The notes under the pieces: generated by a model
Told to the model about the DNA's origin: nothing
The model's database searches: none
The model's input: only the letters and a program-made list of their open reading frames with translations
Origin: Haloglomus irregulare
GTDB taxonomy: Archaea > Halobacteriota > Halobacteria > Halobacteriales > Haloarculaceae
Reading direction: 5' to 3'
DNA length: 64,000 nt
Assembly (NCBI RefSeq): GCF_007421925.1
Contig: NZ_QMDX01000002.1
Location: forward strand, 124,001 to 188,000
Position numbers and translations under genes: made by a program
Shown: positions 25,720 to 33,643 of the stretch, one piece after another
How positions within the stretch are numbered: position 1 is the first letter of the stretch
Layout of the letters: every line of letters starts with the position of its first letter

Positions 25720-26198
25720 TGATCGGCTCCGAATCAATCAGCGCCAGGGTGTACTCTAGCCCGTTGATGTAGATATGGAGTTTGCGGGTCTGCTGGAAAC
25801 CGAGGGTCGAGTGCGCGTTATCGTTGTGGCCGACCTACAGTAGCGGGAGGCGCACCCCTTGCAGACAGCGACAAGCCGCTCTCCCCGTGGGTCGAATCCC
25901 AGCCCGCCACCATCGGGACGCTCCTCGACCGTGGAAACCTCGAAATCCGAGTCGGTGGCCCCGCCCCCGGTGGTGGGACGTTCCACCCGGAACTCGGCAT
26001 CGGAATCGACGACGCCGAGCAACTGCACAAGCTCTCTTTCGAGGGAGCATCAACGAGACACTGGCCGCGTGGCAACACAACTCCGAGCGGTTCAAACTCC
26101 ATCGCCCGTGAATCGATGGCGAGCGCAAGTACCTCAAGGTGGATGTCGATACGTTCCAGCAGCTCTGGAAGGGCGCCCACCCCTCCGTCGACGTGTGT
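25720..26198 (+). pseudogene. Decayed phospholipase-D-like domain (helicase or restriction type)
   Basis: Shifting frames on the + strand spell a continuous protein: EFAGLLETEGRVRVIVVADL, then PLSPWVESQPATIGTLLDRG and GGGTFHPELGIGIDDAEQ. After a frameshift near 26043 comes GSINETLAAWQHNSERFKLH, and after a stop, DGERKYLKVDVDTFQQLWKG ending HPSVDV. H-P-E-L followed by G-S-I-N-E-T is the pattern of HKD/PLD-like domains found at the front of defence helicases; the Lys of HxK is replaced. The remnant ends exactly at the island's right border. Upstream (25560-25722) another unrecognised fragment reads WIGRPYKPLFPEQVGVVGNH. Several lesions make it inactive. Confidence 0.5.
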
Positions 26199-26550
26199 GA
26201 ACGCCGTGAAATGCTTCCCCTGCGACGGGGCCGGGAGCAACCGCGAGCCGACCGCTGCCGAGCGGGCGAACTGCCGGCCCTACCTGCGCGAGGAGCTCGC
26301 GACGGTCGCCCCTGACGCGGTCCTCACGACCAGCAAGCACGCGACGGCGTCCGTGTTCGCGATGGACGACCGGTCCGTCGACGGGTTCCTCGACCTAGTG
26401 CTGGACCCCGTCGAGACCGGTGTCGGGCGGGTCGTCCCGCTGTTGCATCCCAGCTATCAGGCGGTGTGGCTGGCGCGGCTGGACCACACCCGCGAGTCGT
26501 ATCTGGCCGAACTCCGGGCGGTGCTGGAGACCGCCGGAACGGGCGACTGA
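26199..26550 (+). pseudogene. Uracil-DNA glycosylase, C-terminal half
   Basis: Reads NAVKCFPCDGAGSNREPTAA, then ANCRPYLREELATVAPDAVL, LTTSKHATASVFAMDD and VVPLLHPSYQAVWLARL to the stop at 26548-26550. It holds the second Cys pair for the 4Fe-4S cluster and the H-P-S motif of the uracil-binding loop. The natural frame comes from 20109-20401 and is lost because of the island; the first local ATG (26116) lies in the PLD remnant, so any product would be a chimera without the active-site strand. Confidence 0.85.
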
Positions 26551-26634
26551 GCCCCACGAGCGGGGGTTCCCGGTCGCAGGTGCCGCCGTGACGGGCGGTT
26601 TTATGTCCATGGCGCGGATTCGACACCAACGACC

Positions 26635-27093
26635 ATGTCGGACCAGGCGATCGAGCGGGCGGTACGGCAGCTCCGGAACGCCGAGGTGGCCGCCGCCGAG
26701 ACGGCCACCGTCCGGGACGGGACCAACGTCTTCCCGGAGGACGCCGGCGAGCCGGTGCGGGTGCTCGACGCCGGGAGCGCGGTCCGGACGGTGGAGGACC
26801 TCGCGCGGACCGCGCTCGCGGAGTACCTCCCGGAGGGCGTCGGCATCGCCACCCGGAACGGCGAGTTCGAGCTGACGGCGCCGGCCGCCGAGGGCGTCGA
26901 CGTCCGCTTCGACACGGAGCTGTTCGCGGTCCACTCCACGCAGGTCACCTTCTCCGGGACGGTCGAGCGGGCCGTCGACGGCACCGAGGTCGGTGTCGTC
27001 ACGGTCAACTTCCGGCTGCTCGACCGTCAGCGGTTCCCCGGGTCGGGGTCGCACGGGGAGCAGCCCCGGCCGGGCGGCGAGGGACAGGGATGA
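26635..27093 (+). CDS. Conserved hypothetical protein
   Basis: 152 residues, beginning MSDQAIERAVRQLRNAEVAA. A helical first third is followed by alternating strands (VGIATRNGEFELTAP, LFAVHSTQVTFSGTVERAVD, VGVVTVNFRLLDRQRF) and a disordered Gly/Pro tail. The pattern suggests a small alpha/beta protein, perhaps a transport- or lipid-binding fold, but I cannot place it. ATG start follows a plausible short leader. It follows the broken glycosylase gene and converges on hisB. Confidence 0.6.
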   Translation: MSDQAIERAVRQLRNAEVAAAETATVRDGTNVFPEDAGEPVRVLDAGSAVRTVEDLARTALAEYLPEGVGIATRNGEFELTAPAAEGVDVRFDTELFAVHSTQVTFSGTVERAVDGTEVGVVTVNFRLLDRQRFPGSGSHGEQPRPGGEGQG

Positions 27094-27174
27094 CCGCGCC
27101 GGGCGCGATACCGACCCGGTCGATGTGGGCCGCTCCGGGGTGGCGACGGGATCCCACCGGCCGGACTCGGACCG

Positions 27175-27801
27175 CTACAGTTCGTCCTTCGTGCTCGGCG
27201 TGTCGCCGGCCCGTCGCTCGTCGACGCGGGTAGCGTCGTCCAGCGCGCGGGCGAGCGATTTGAACAGCGCCTCGACCTCGTGGTGGGCGTTCTCCCCCTC
27301 GACGCCGGCGTGGAGGGTCAGCCCGGCGTTCATCGCGAGCGACCGGCAGAAGTGTGCGGCCATGTCGCTGGTGAACTCGCCGACCCGCTCCTGGGAGAAG
27401 TCGCCGTCGAACGCGAAGTACGGCCGCCCGGAGACGTCCACGACCACGTCGGCGACGGCCTCGTCCAGCGGGACCCGGCGGTCGGCGTAGCGCCGGATGC
27501 CGCGCTTCTCGCCGAGTGCGGCGTCGAACGCCTGCCCGAGCGTGATGGCGACGTCCTCGACGGAGTGGTGATCGTCGACCGCCAGGTCGCCGTCGCACCG
27601 GACGGTGAGGTCGAACAGGCCGTGCGTGGCGAGCGCCCCGAGCATGTGATCGAAGAAGCCGATGCCGGTCTCGGCGGTCGCCTCGCCGTCGCCGTCGAGC
27701 GCCAGCGTCACCTCGACCGTCGTCTCGGCGGTCTCGCGGGTGACGGCAGCCTCACGCGCGGCGCCCGCCGCGGCGTCGTCACCGGTCGCCTCGTCGCTCA
27801 T
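27175..27801 (-). CDS. hisB: Imidazoleglycerol-phosphate dehydratase
   Basis: 208 residues, monofunctional type. Metal-binding His/Glu motifs are intact: [35 protein letters not shown]-type ([13 protein letters not shown]) and [17 protein letters not shown]. It dehydrates imidazole glycerol phosphate to imidazole acetol phosphate in histidine synthesis. The ATG at 27801 precedes an Ala-rich acidic leader of about 20 residues before the conserved [11 protein letters not shown]; a start nine codons earlier has no support. hisA lies 0.8 kb upstream on the same strand, separated by two small genes. Confidence 0.95.
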   Translation of the reverse strand: MSDEATGDDAAAGAAREAAVTRETAETTVEVTLALDGDGEATAETGIGFFDHMLGALATHGLFDLTVRCDGDLAVDDHHSVEDVAITLGQAFDAALGEKRGIRRYADRRVPLDEAVADVVVDVSGRPYFAFDGDFSQERVGEFTSDMAAHFCRSLAMNAGLTLHAGVEGENAHHEVEALFKSLARALDDATRVDERRAGDTPSTKDEL

Positions 27802-27869
27802 GTCCCTGCCTCCGATGGCCACGGTCAAGACCGTTCCCCTCCAAGCGCCCGCCGCTGATCAGTCTGCAG

Positions 27870-28204
27870 ATGTGGTCATACGTGGTGGGGCCGCAGGTCC
27901 GGTCGCGGTGTCTCGGCCCGTCCCGCCCGCCCCGCTGTCGGTTCGGCACCACCCTCACGGTCGCCGACGGGGAGCCGACGCCGGACGCGCTCGACCACCG
28001 CGGCGACTGTCCGGAGTCGTTCCGTTCCGGGGTCCACAGCGCGGAGACGACGCGAGCCCCCCGCGAGCGCGGCGAGGCGCTACTCGGCCTCGGTGAGTAC
28101 GAGGCCGCCCGAGGCGTTCCGGGGCGCGCGACCAGTTCCGGACTCTCTGCGCCGAGGACGTCGCGGCCGGCTACGAGGCCCGGGTCGAGGCGGCCACGGA
28201 CTGA
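27870..28204 (+). pseudogene. Frameshifted small gene of unknown family
   Basis: One frame gives CRFGTTLTVADGEPTPDALD, then DCPESFRSGVHSAETTRAPR and GEALLGLGEYEAAR up to about 28110. The natural continuation, ARDQFRTLCAEDVAAGYEAR ending VEAATD, is in another frame and stops at 28204. At least one frameshift near 28110-28125 is needed, perhaps two compensating ones. The reconstructed protein would be about 95-110 residues, acidic and helical at the end. The family is not recognised and the start is uncertain. Confidence 0.45.
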
Positions 28205-28299
28205 CCGACGGCCCCCGCCGCCCACTGGGGATATAGACGACCGTTGTGAACTGGGCTGTACCGACCGTTTATCAACCCTGGGGGCGACCAGTCAGTATA

Positions 28300-28455
28300 A
28301 TGACGCTCATCCAGTCGGTGGCCGACGCCGTCGCGACGGCAGCGCCCAGGCTGGCGGCCGCGTCCCCGACGAGCGCCGCCGTCTCCGGTGCCGCGGCCTA
28401 CGCGCTCACCAGGTGGATGGCCCGCGATGCGGGCGTCTCCCCGTCCCGGCGCTGA
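28300..28455 (+). CDS. Small hydrophobic protein
   Basis: 51 residues: MTLIQSVADAVATAAPRLAA, an Ala/Ser-rich segment SAAVSGAAAYALTRWMARDA and a basic end. A TATA-like CGTTTATC at 28266-28273 lies about 30 bp before the ATG, which supports a real leaderless gene. It could be a short membrane-associated or amphipathic peptide. Function is unknown. It lies between hisB and hisA on the opposite strand. Confidence 0.5.
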   Translation: MTLIQSVADAVATAAPRLAAASPTSAAVSGAAAYALTRWMARDAGVSPSRR

Positions 28456-28569
28456 CCGGCGGCCCGCATCACCGGGGCCCGCCGACCCGATCCCTCCGCC
28501 ACGAACCGCTTCCACGTAGCCGCCGGCTCGCCGGGCAGTCCCGTCGCCGAACACAGCGGTGCTCTGGTT

Positions 28570-29292
28570 CTAGCGGACGGCCTCGCCGGCCTCCGCCAGG
28601 GTGAACGCGCCCTCGTAGAGGGCCGTTCCCACGACGACCGCGGCGCCCCCCGTGTCGTGGACCGTCCGGATGTCCTCGATGGTGGCGACGCCGCCGCTAG
28701 CGATGACCGGCGCGTCGACGGCCTCGACGACGCGCCGGACCTCCTCGCCACGGACGCCCTCCATCTGCCCCTCGACGTCCACGTCGGTGAACAGAACCCC
28801 CGCCGCGCCGGCGTCGACGAACCGGGCGGCGGCCTCGGCGGGATCGAGACCGGTCCCCTCGGTCCAGCCCGAGACGACGACCTCGCCGCCGCGACTGTCG
28901 AGGCTGACGAGGACACCGTCGGGGTAGCGGTCGGCGACCGTCGAGACGATGTCGGGGTTCTCGACCGCGGCGGTCCCGAGGATGACGCGGTCGACGCCGC
29001 CCTCCAGGAGGTCGAACGCGTCCGTCGCGGTACGGATGCCGCCGCCCATCTGCACGTCCGCGGTGGTGCTCGCGACCACCCGCTCGATGGCGCTCGCGTT
29101 GGCCCGCTCGCCCTCGAACGCCCCGTCCAGGTCGACCAGATGGAGCGTCCGCGCGCCCGCCTCCTCCCAGTCGCGTGCGGCCTCGACGGGGTCGCCGTAC
29201 GTCCGGCCGGTCCCCCGCTCACCACCCACGAGCTGGACCACCTGCCCGTCCTGGACGTCCACCGCCGGCACGACCTCGAAGGTGTCGAACAT
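28570..29292 (-). CDS. hisA: ProFAR isomerase HisA
   Basis: 240 residues, TIM barrel. It starts with VVPAVDVQDGQVVQLVGG, where the catalytic Asp sits, and continues with VQMGGGIRTATDAFDLLEGG and the second half FTDVDVEGQMEGV with the other Asp, then PVIASGGVATIEDIR. The two phosphate-binding half-barrels are complete. It converts ProFAR to PRFAR in histidine synthesis. A TATA-like GTTTAGC on the minus strand lies at about 29321-29328, 30 bp before the ATG. It is transcribed towards hisB. Confidence 0.95.
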   Translation of the reverse strand: MFDTFEVVPAVDVQDGQVVQLVGGERGTGRTYGDPVEAARDWEEAGARTLHLVDLDGAFEGERANASAIERVVASTTADVQMGGGIRTATDAFDLLEGGVDRVILGTAAVENPDIVSTVADRYPDGVLVSLDSRGGEVVVSGWTEGTGLDPAEAAARFVDAGAAGVLFTDVDVEGQMEGVRGEEVRRVVEAVDAPVIASGGVATIEDIRTVHDTGGAAVVVGTALYEGAFTLAEAGEAVR

Positions 29293-29494
29293 GCGCTACC
29301 CGTCGCTGGGTCGGGGGCGGGCTAAACGGTGCTGGTCGGCGCGGCGCTCGGGGCGGGAGCGCCCGGCCCTGTCCGTGACGGCACGCCGTCCCCGATAACG
29401 ACAGAACGTGGCTGATACTCGAACGATTCCGGGTACGAACACGCGGGATGTGGTGCCGAGAACGAACTCACCGATAGCAGAACCTGTCGGGCGT

Positions 29495-30874
29495 TCAGTC
29501 CGAGCCCGTGGCCAGCCGGTCGAGGACGGCCTCGGGCATCCGCTCGCGCATCGCCGGCGGGATGTCGTCGGGGTCGACCTCGTCCGGGTCGGCGTCGTCA
29601 AGGAACTCCCCGGCGACCTCGTCGGGGTCGACCTGCATCCCGGGGCCGAACAGCTCCAGCGCGGAGTTGATAGTGGTCCAGTCGCCCGTCTCGGCGGCCT
29701 CGCGGATGCTCTTGGTCGGGGCCGACAGCAGCTGGTTGACGAGGGCGTCGGCCATCGACTCGACGGCGGCCGTCTGGTCCGCCGAGAGACCGTCCGTCTC
29801 CATCGTGGTGATGGCCTTCTCGACCTCACGGCTCTTGACCCGCTCTGCGCCCTCGTACATCGCGCCGATGATCTGGTCGGCGCGCTTGCGCTTGTACTGC
29901 GAGAGGAGGTGGTCGAGCTCCTCGGCGACCATCCGCTCGACGCGTTCGGCGGCCTCGGCCCGGGCCTCCTGGGTCCGGTTCGTGACGGTTTCCAGGGCGT
30001 CGAGGTCCCGGACGGTGACCGAATCGAGGTCCGTCGCCGGGGCGGCCACGTCCCGCGGCGACGCGAGGTCGACGACGAACGTCTCCCCGGCGTCCGCGAG
30101 CAGCCCCGTCCCGATGATCGGCTCGTCGGCGCCGGTCGTGGTGAGGACGAGTCCGGCCGCCCCGATGGCCTCCTCGAGCGCGTCCAGTCCGACCGCCTCC
30201 GTCGGCGTCGCGTCGATGTCGTCGGCCAGGCGGGCGGCCCGCTCGGGGGTGCGGTTGGCGACGGTCAGCGAGGCGACCTCGCCGGCCAGCGCGCGGGCCG
30301 CGAGCGTCCCCATCTCCCCGGCGCCGACGACCAGGGCGTCCTCGGCGGCGAGGTCGTCCAGTTCACGCCGGGCCAGTCGGACGGCCGCGCTCCCGAGCGA
30401 GACGACGCCCTCGTTGATACCGGTCTCGGCGCGGGCGCGCTCGCCGACGTGGATGGCCTTGGTGATGGCGTCCTCCATGACGGGGCCGATGCCGCCGGCC
30501 TCGCTGGCGGTCACGAACGCACGGCGGACCTGCCCGATGATCTGGTCCTCGCCGAGGACGAGCGACTCCAGGCCGCAGGCGACCCGGATGAGGTGCTCCA
30601 GGGACGCCTCGTGGGTCATCTCCCGACGGACGCCCTCCAGCCCGGCGGTGTACCGGTCGAGCGCCGCCATACCGGTCTCGGCGTCGTCGGTAACGACGTA
30701 CGCCTCCACGCGGTTGCAGGTCTGCAGGCAGAACGCCTCGCGGACGCCCGGCTGCGAGAGCAGGGTCTCGACGCCCCGGTGCTGGGATTCGACGGCAGCT
30801 CGTTCGATATGGTCCAGGCCGGCCTCCTCGTGGGAAACGCTGACGCCCGAGACGAGTCCCGTTGGAACGGTCAC
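29495..30874 (-). CDS. hemA: Glutamyl-tRNA reductase
   Basis: 459 residues. Catalytic Cys in REAFCLQTCNRVEAYVV (about 45-61), NADP-binding Rossmann domain (VVGAGEMGTLAARAL, about 180) and C-terminal dimerisation helices with ELDHLLSQYKRKRADQII. It reduces glutamyl-tRNA to glutamate-1-semialdehyde, the first step of tetrapyrrole synthesis. The C-terminus has a lineage-specific acidic extension (about 420-459). The GTG start overlaps the stop of the precorrin-2 dehydrogenase gene (GTGA). Last gene of the ahbAB operon, as is common in haloarchaea. Confidence 0.96.
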   Translation of the reverse strand: MTVPTGLVSGVSVSHEEAGLDHIERAAVESQHRGVETLLSQPGVREAFCLQTCNRVEAYVVTDDAETGMAALDRYTAGLEGVRREMTHEASLEHLIRVACGLESLVLGEDQIIGQVRRAFVTASEAGGIGPVMEDAITKAIHVGERARAETGINEGVVSLGSAAVRLARRELDDLAAEDALVVGAGEMGTLAARALAGEVASLTVANRTPERAARLADDIDATPTEAVGLDALEEAIGAAGLVLTTTGADEPIIGTGLLADAGETFVVDLASPRDVAAPATDLDSVTVRDLDALETVTNRTQEARAEAAERVERMVAEELDHLLSQYKRKRADQIIGAMYEGAERVKSREVEKAITTMETDGLSADQTAAVESMADALVNQLLSAPTKSIREAAETGDWTTINSALELFGPGMQVDPDEVAGEFLDDADPDEVDPDDIPPAMRERMPEAVLDRLATGSD

Positions 30875-31545
30875 TGTTCGTCACCCACCACCTCGGCGAT
30901 GACCGCGGTGGCTTCTCGACGAGCGTTGGTACTACCATCACCTAAACCCTTCCAAACGCTCGGGCTGCGAACCACCCGGCGAACCGCCTCCCGGCGGGCG
31001 TCCGGTCCCACGTCTCGCGCCCTGAGATCGGTCCGGACCTCGGCCGTCAGCTCCGCCATCGCGCCGGCGCCGGCCAGCTCCTCCTCCAGCCGCTGGCGGA
31101 GGTGCTTCGACAGTGCGGGGCTGGCGCCGCCGGTCGCCAGGCTCGCCACCACGGGGTCCTCGCGGACCGTCGCCGGAACCACCACCTCGCCGACCGGCCG
31201 CCGGCCGGTGCCCGACCGGTCCGCCCGGTTGTGGAGGACGCCCCGCTCGTCGGCGGTCGCCGCGATGGCGGCGTTCAGGTCGGCATCGTCGGTCGCGGCC
31301 ACGACCAGCGCGGGGTCGGTCCGTTCGAACCAGGGCGGCACGTCCCCGGGGGTCGGCGCCGCGCGGACGCGCTCGACATGGCCGGTCGCGTCACCCTCGG
31401 GGGTGAACCGCCGGTCCACGAACGCGGGGCTGACGACCACGACGCGGGCCTCCCGGGCGAACCGGCGGGCCTTCCGCGCCCCGACCGGGCCGGCCCCGAA
31501 CACGAGCACAGTCTCGCCACGGAAGTCGTGATGCAGCGGGATCAT
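30871..31545 (-). CDS. Precorrin-2 dehydrogenase / sirohydrochlorin ferrochelatase family
   Basis: 224 residues, like the N-terminal part of CysG or Met8. It begins MIPLHHDFRGETVLVFGAGP with the NAD-binding Gly motif, followed by VVAATDDADLNAAIAATADE and VATGGASPALSKHLRQRLEE-type sequence (LATGGASPALSKHL). It oxidises precorrin-2 to sirohydrochlorin and may insert iron, giving siroheme. Siroheme is the substrate of AhbA/AhbB encoded directly upstream with no gap, so the operon covers both ends of the siroheme-dependent heme route. Overlaps hemA by four bases. Confidence 0.92.
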   Translation of the reverse strand: MIPLHHDFRGETVLVFGAGPVGARKARRFAREARVVVVSPAFVDRRFTPEGDATGHVERVRAAPTPGDVPPWFERTDPALVVAATDDADLNAAIAATADERGVLHNRADRSGTGRRPVGEVVVPATVREDPVVASLATGGASPALSKHLRQRLEEELAGAGAMAELTAEVRTDLRARDVGPDARREAVRRVVRSPSVWKGLGDGSTNARREATAVIAEVVGDEQ

Positions 31546-32646
31546 CTAGTCGTCGTCCACCCCGGTCGTCCCGGCGGCCCGCTCGTCGGTGTTCGCGTCG
31601 GCCCGCTCGTCCAGCCGGATGCCCGTCTTCTTCAGGATACGGGTGGAGAACAGCGTATCCCAGTCACCGTCCTCGACGTCCCAGAACTCGGCCATCCGCT
31701 CGCGGACCTGCTCGACGCGCTCGGCGCTCTCGGCCTCGCTGCGACCGTGGGTCATCGCGAAGAAGTTGTACGACCAGACGCCCTCGTGGCGCGGCCGCTC
31801 GTAGCAGTGCGTGACGAAGTCCAGCGACGCGACCGCCGGCCCGACCTCGTCGACGACCTCGTCGGGGACGTTCCAGACGGTCATCCCGTTCTCGGTGTAA
31901 CCCAGCGCGTAGTGGTTCGGGACGACCCCGACGCGACGGACCTTCCCCTCGGCGTCGAACCGCTGGAGCGTCTCCAGCACCCACTCGACGGGCTGGTCGA
32001 TCTCGTTCGCGACGTCCGCGTACGGCGTCACCGAGAGCGGCAACCCGTCCTGTACCGCGAGCACGAGGTCGCGCTCGCGGGGCGTGAGGTGGTCACGGTC
32101 GGTCGGCGTCACGCCGGGCCCCAGGTCCGAGAGGTCGACGTCGCCCGCCTCGATGGGCCCGTCGACGAGGAACTTCGCCTCCACGCGGAACTCCTGCTGT
32201 TTGGGCAGGTTGTACGTCTCCTGGCCGGTCTCGGCCTCGATCTCGTCCAGTACCTCGCGGACGCGGCCGGCGTCCGCGACGCTGACGACGAACCACATGT
32301 TCAGATGCGGGTGCTCGCGCTCGTAGTTGTGTGCGACCTCCCGGTGGGCGTTGACCTGCTCGGCCACCGCGTCGAAGCGGTCCTCGGGGGCGTGCATCGC
32401 GACCAGCGTCGCGGCACCACCGATGGCCTCGGCGTTGACGAGCGCGCCGAAGCGCGTGAGCGTCCCCGCCTCGTCCATCGCACGGACCCGAGCCAGCAGC
32501 CCGTCGGCGTCGATGTCGACGCCGCGCTCCCGGAGCGCGCGCGCCGCCGGCTCGAACGGGCGCTCGACCACGGGGAACCCGCCCTGGAAGGCGTTCACGA
32601 TGGCGCGGTCGACCCGCGAGAGGGAGCCGTCGTCGTCCTCGGTCAT
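31546..32646 (-). CDS. ahbAB: Fused siroheme decarboxylase AhbA-AhbB
   Basis: 366 residues made of two related Lrp/AsnC-like halves, each with a winged helix and a ligand domain (first about 1-165, second about 185-335). Signature His-containing strands are VAHNYEREHPHLNMWFVV in the first and VTHCYERPRHEGVWSYNF in the second. In archaea AhbA and AhbB are usually two proteins that decarboxylate siroheme to didecarboxysiroheme; here they are one chain. A TATA-like GCTTATCC on the minus strand lies about 27 bp upstream of the ATG. First gene of the heme operon. Although annotated as Lrp regulators in many genomes, the operon supports the enzymatic role. Confidence 0.9.
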   Translation of the reverse strand: MTEDDDGSLSRVDRAIVNAFQGGFPVVERPFEPAARALRERGVDIDADGLLARVRAMDEAGTLTRFGALVNAEAIGGAATLVAMHAPEDRFDAVAEQVNAHREVAHNYEREHPHLNMWFVVSVADAGRVREVLDEIEAETGQETYNLPKQQEFRVEAKFLVDGPIEAGDVDLSDLGPGVTPTDRDHLTPRERDLVLAVQDGLPLSVTPYADVANEIDQPVEWVLETLQRFDAEGKVRRVGVVPNHYALGYTENGMTVWNVPDEVVDEVGPAVASLDFVTHCYERPRHEGVWSYNFFAMTHGRSEAESAERVEQVRERMAEFWDVEDGDWDTLFSTRILKKTGIRLDERADANTDERAAGTTGVDDD

Positions 32647-32717
32647 GCTGCTTTGTCGGGGACAGGGCCGGATAAGCGTCGCGTTCCCCACATCACAGTG
32701 GGCGCTCCCGCCCGGTG

Positions 32718-33134
32718 TCAGTCGTCGCCGCGGACGCCGACGACCCGGTCCACGTCGTCCAGTTCCTCCAGGTCCGAGAGCAGCGCGTCGTGGTCGACGA
32801 CGGCCTCGTAGTAGGTGACGACGGCGTAGGCCCCCTCCCGGAGCAGCTGCTGGCACTCCCAGACGAACGCCTCGTCGTCGAGGGTCAGCCCCTGGTGCTG
32901 GTTGACGCCGAACTCGGGGTCGTCGTTGCCGGAGTAGACGTAGGTGTCCTCCGGCGCGGTATCCGGGTGGTGGGCGGCGATGCGGTTGCCGGTATCGAGG
33001 GTGAGCTGGTGGAGCGCGGGCTCCTCCTCGCCCGAGAGGGTGGTGTGGACCACGACACCGTTCAACTCGATATCACCCGGTTCCAGCAGCGCCCGGGTCC
33101 GCCGGATCAGACCCTCGTCGACGTGTTCGCTCAT
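32718..33134 (-). CDS. DUF5778 family protein
   Basis: 138 residues, starting MSEHVDEGLIRRTRALLEPG, with EDTYVYSGNDDPEFGVNQHQ and DDEAFVWECQQLLREGAYAV. It fits the haloarchaea-only family I know as DUF5778: an alpha/beta protein of constant length with invariant SGNDDP and QHQGL. Function unknown. No membrane segment or signal. It lies upstream of the heme operon on the same strand, separated by a promoter, so it is probably an independent unit. Confidence 0.75.
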   Translation of the reverse strand: MSEHVDEGLIRRTRALLEPGDIELNGVVVHTTLSGEEEPALHQLTLDTGNRIAAHHPDTAPEDTYVYSGNDDPEFGVNQHQGLTLDDEAFVWECQQLLREGAYAVVTYYEAVVDHDALLSDLEELDDVDRVVGVRGDD

Positions 33135-33307
33135 ACCCGGGATTGGCCACGCGCCGGTAAACAGGTAGCGGTCACCGGCCGACGCGTCGGCCGGGAGAGA
33201 CGGTGGCACGCGGGAGCCACAGCTTGGAAGCTATGGCTGCGCGCCCGCGACGAATCGCGCGACCGCGCCGCAGTTTCGTGCCGCTGCCTCTCAGTGGTCG
33301 TCGGCCT

Positions 33308-33502
33308 TCAGACCCGGCGAGGGTTCTGGGCGCGGGGGCCCTTCTCGGATTCGACGATCTCGAACTCGAGCTCCTCGCCCTCCTCGAGATCCGGACCCTC
33401 GATGTCGTCCATGTGGACGAACACGTCGTCGTCCGCTTCGTCAGTCTCGATGAAACCGTAGCCGCCGGTGTCGTTGAAGAACACGACCTTACCAGTCGCC
33501 AT
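33308..33502 (-). CDS. cspA: Cold-shock domain protein
   Basis: 64 residues. RNP1-type motif GYGFIETDEADDDVFVHMDD (K/G-Y-GFI) and the preceding GKVVFFNDTG are typical of CspA-like OB folds. It binds single-stranded nucleic acids. It is acidic, as expected in a halophile, with the RNP1 region less basic than in bacteria. A strong TATA box lies about 27 bp upstream. Single gene unit. Confidence 0.93.
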   Translation of the reverse strand: MATGKVVFFNDTGGYGFIETDEADDDVFVHMDDIEGPDLEEGEELEFEIVESEKGPRAQNPRRV

Positions 33503-33526
33503 TGCAACTGCCCGGAGGATACGACC

Positions 33527-33535
33527 ATATAAAAA
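33527..33535 (-). promoter_or_regulatory. Strong TATA box of the cold-shock gene
   Basis: TTTTTATATGG on the minus strand, with its centre 27-30 bp before the ATG at 33502. It is one of the clearest promoters in the window and suggests high expression with a leaderless or very short leader. Confidence 0.6.
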
Positions 33536-33596
33536 GTCTGCGACCGGTCGCACCCGCCGGACGACACGAACCGGCGCCACCGGCATCAGCGACCGG

Positions 33597-33610
33597 TGTG
33601 ACGAGTCACA
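33597..33610. promoter_or_regulatory. 14-bp palindrome upstream of uppS
   Basis: TGTGAC-GA-GTCACA is a perfect dyad 33 bp before the uppS ATG, overlapping the region where a promoter is expected. It may be a regulator site; no TATA box is obvious in the GC-rich leader. Confidence 0.35.
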
Positions 33611-33643
33611 AGACCCATAGCCTGTGGGCATCGCTGGTCGGAC

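Larger units (their letters stand above)
20396..26204. other. Genomic island of about 5.8 kb inserted in a uracil-DNA glycosylase gene
   Basis: The hexamer GAACGC occurs at 20396-20401 and 26199-26204; everything between is extra to the glycosylase gene. Deleting one copy plus the intervening 5,797 bases restores ...Tyr-Thr-Asn-Ala-Val-Lys-Cys... in frame. The cargo is two small ORFs, a five-gene biosynthetic operon read leftward, and decayed pieces of a PLD-type protein. The left kilobase is AT-rich, the operon less so. I find no integrase, transposase or terminal inverted repeats at the ends, so the mechanism is open. The 6-bp repeat may be a target duplication or simply microhomology. Confidence 0.75.

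Noticed and set aside
25885-25915. tRNA-like T-arm (GTGGGTCGAATCCCAG) followed by CGCCACCA
   Set aside because: It looks like a tRNA 3' end, but no acceptor, D or anticodon arms can be formed upstream, and the bases are explained by the PLD remnant's coding frame (PLSPWVESQPAT).
20396-26204. Calling the island a standard transposon
   Set aside because: No transposase or integrase, no terminal inverted repeats, and the 6-bp repeat could be microhomology, so only 'island' is supported.
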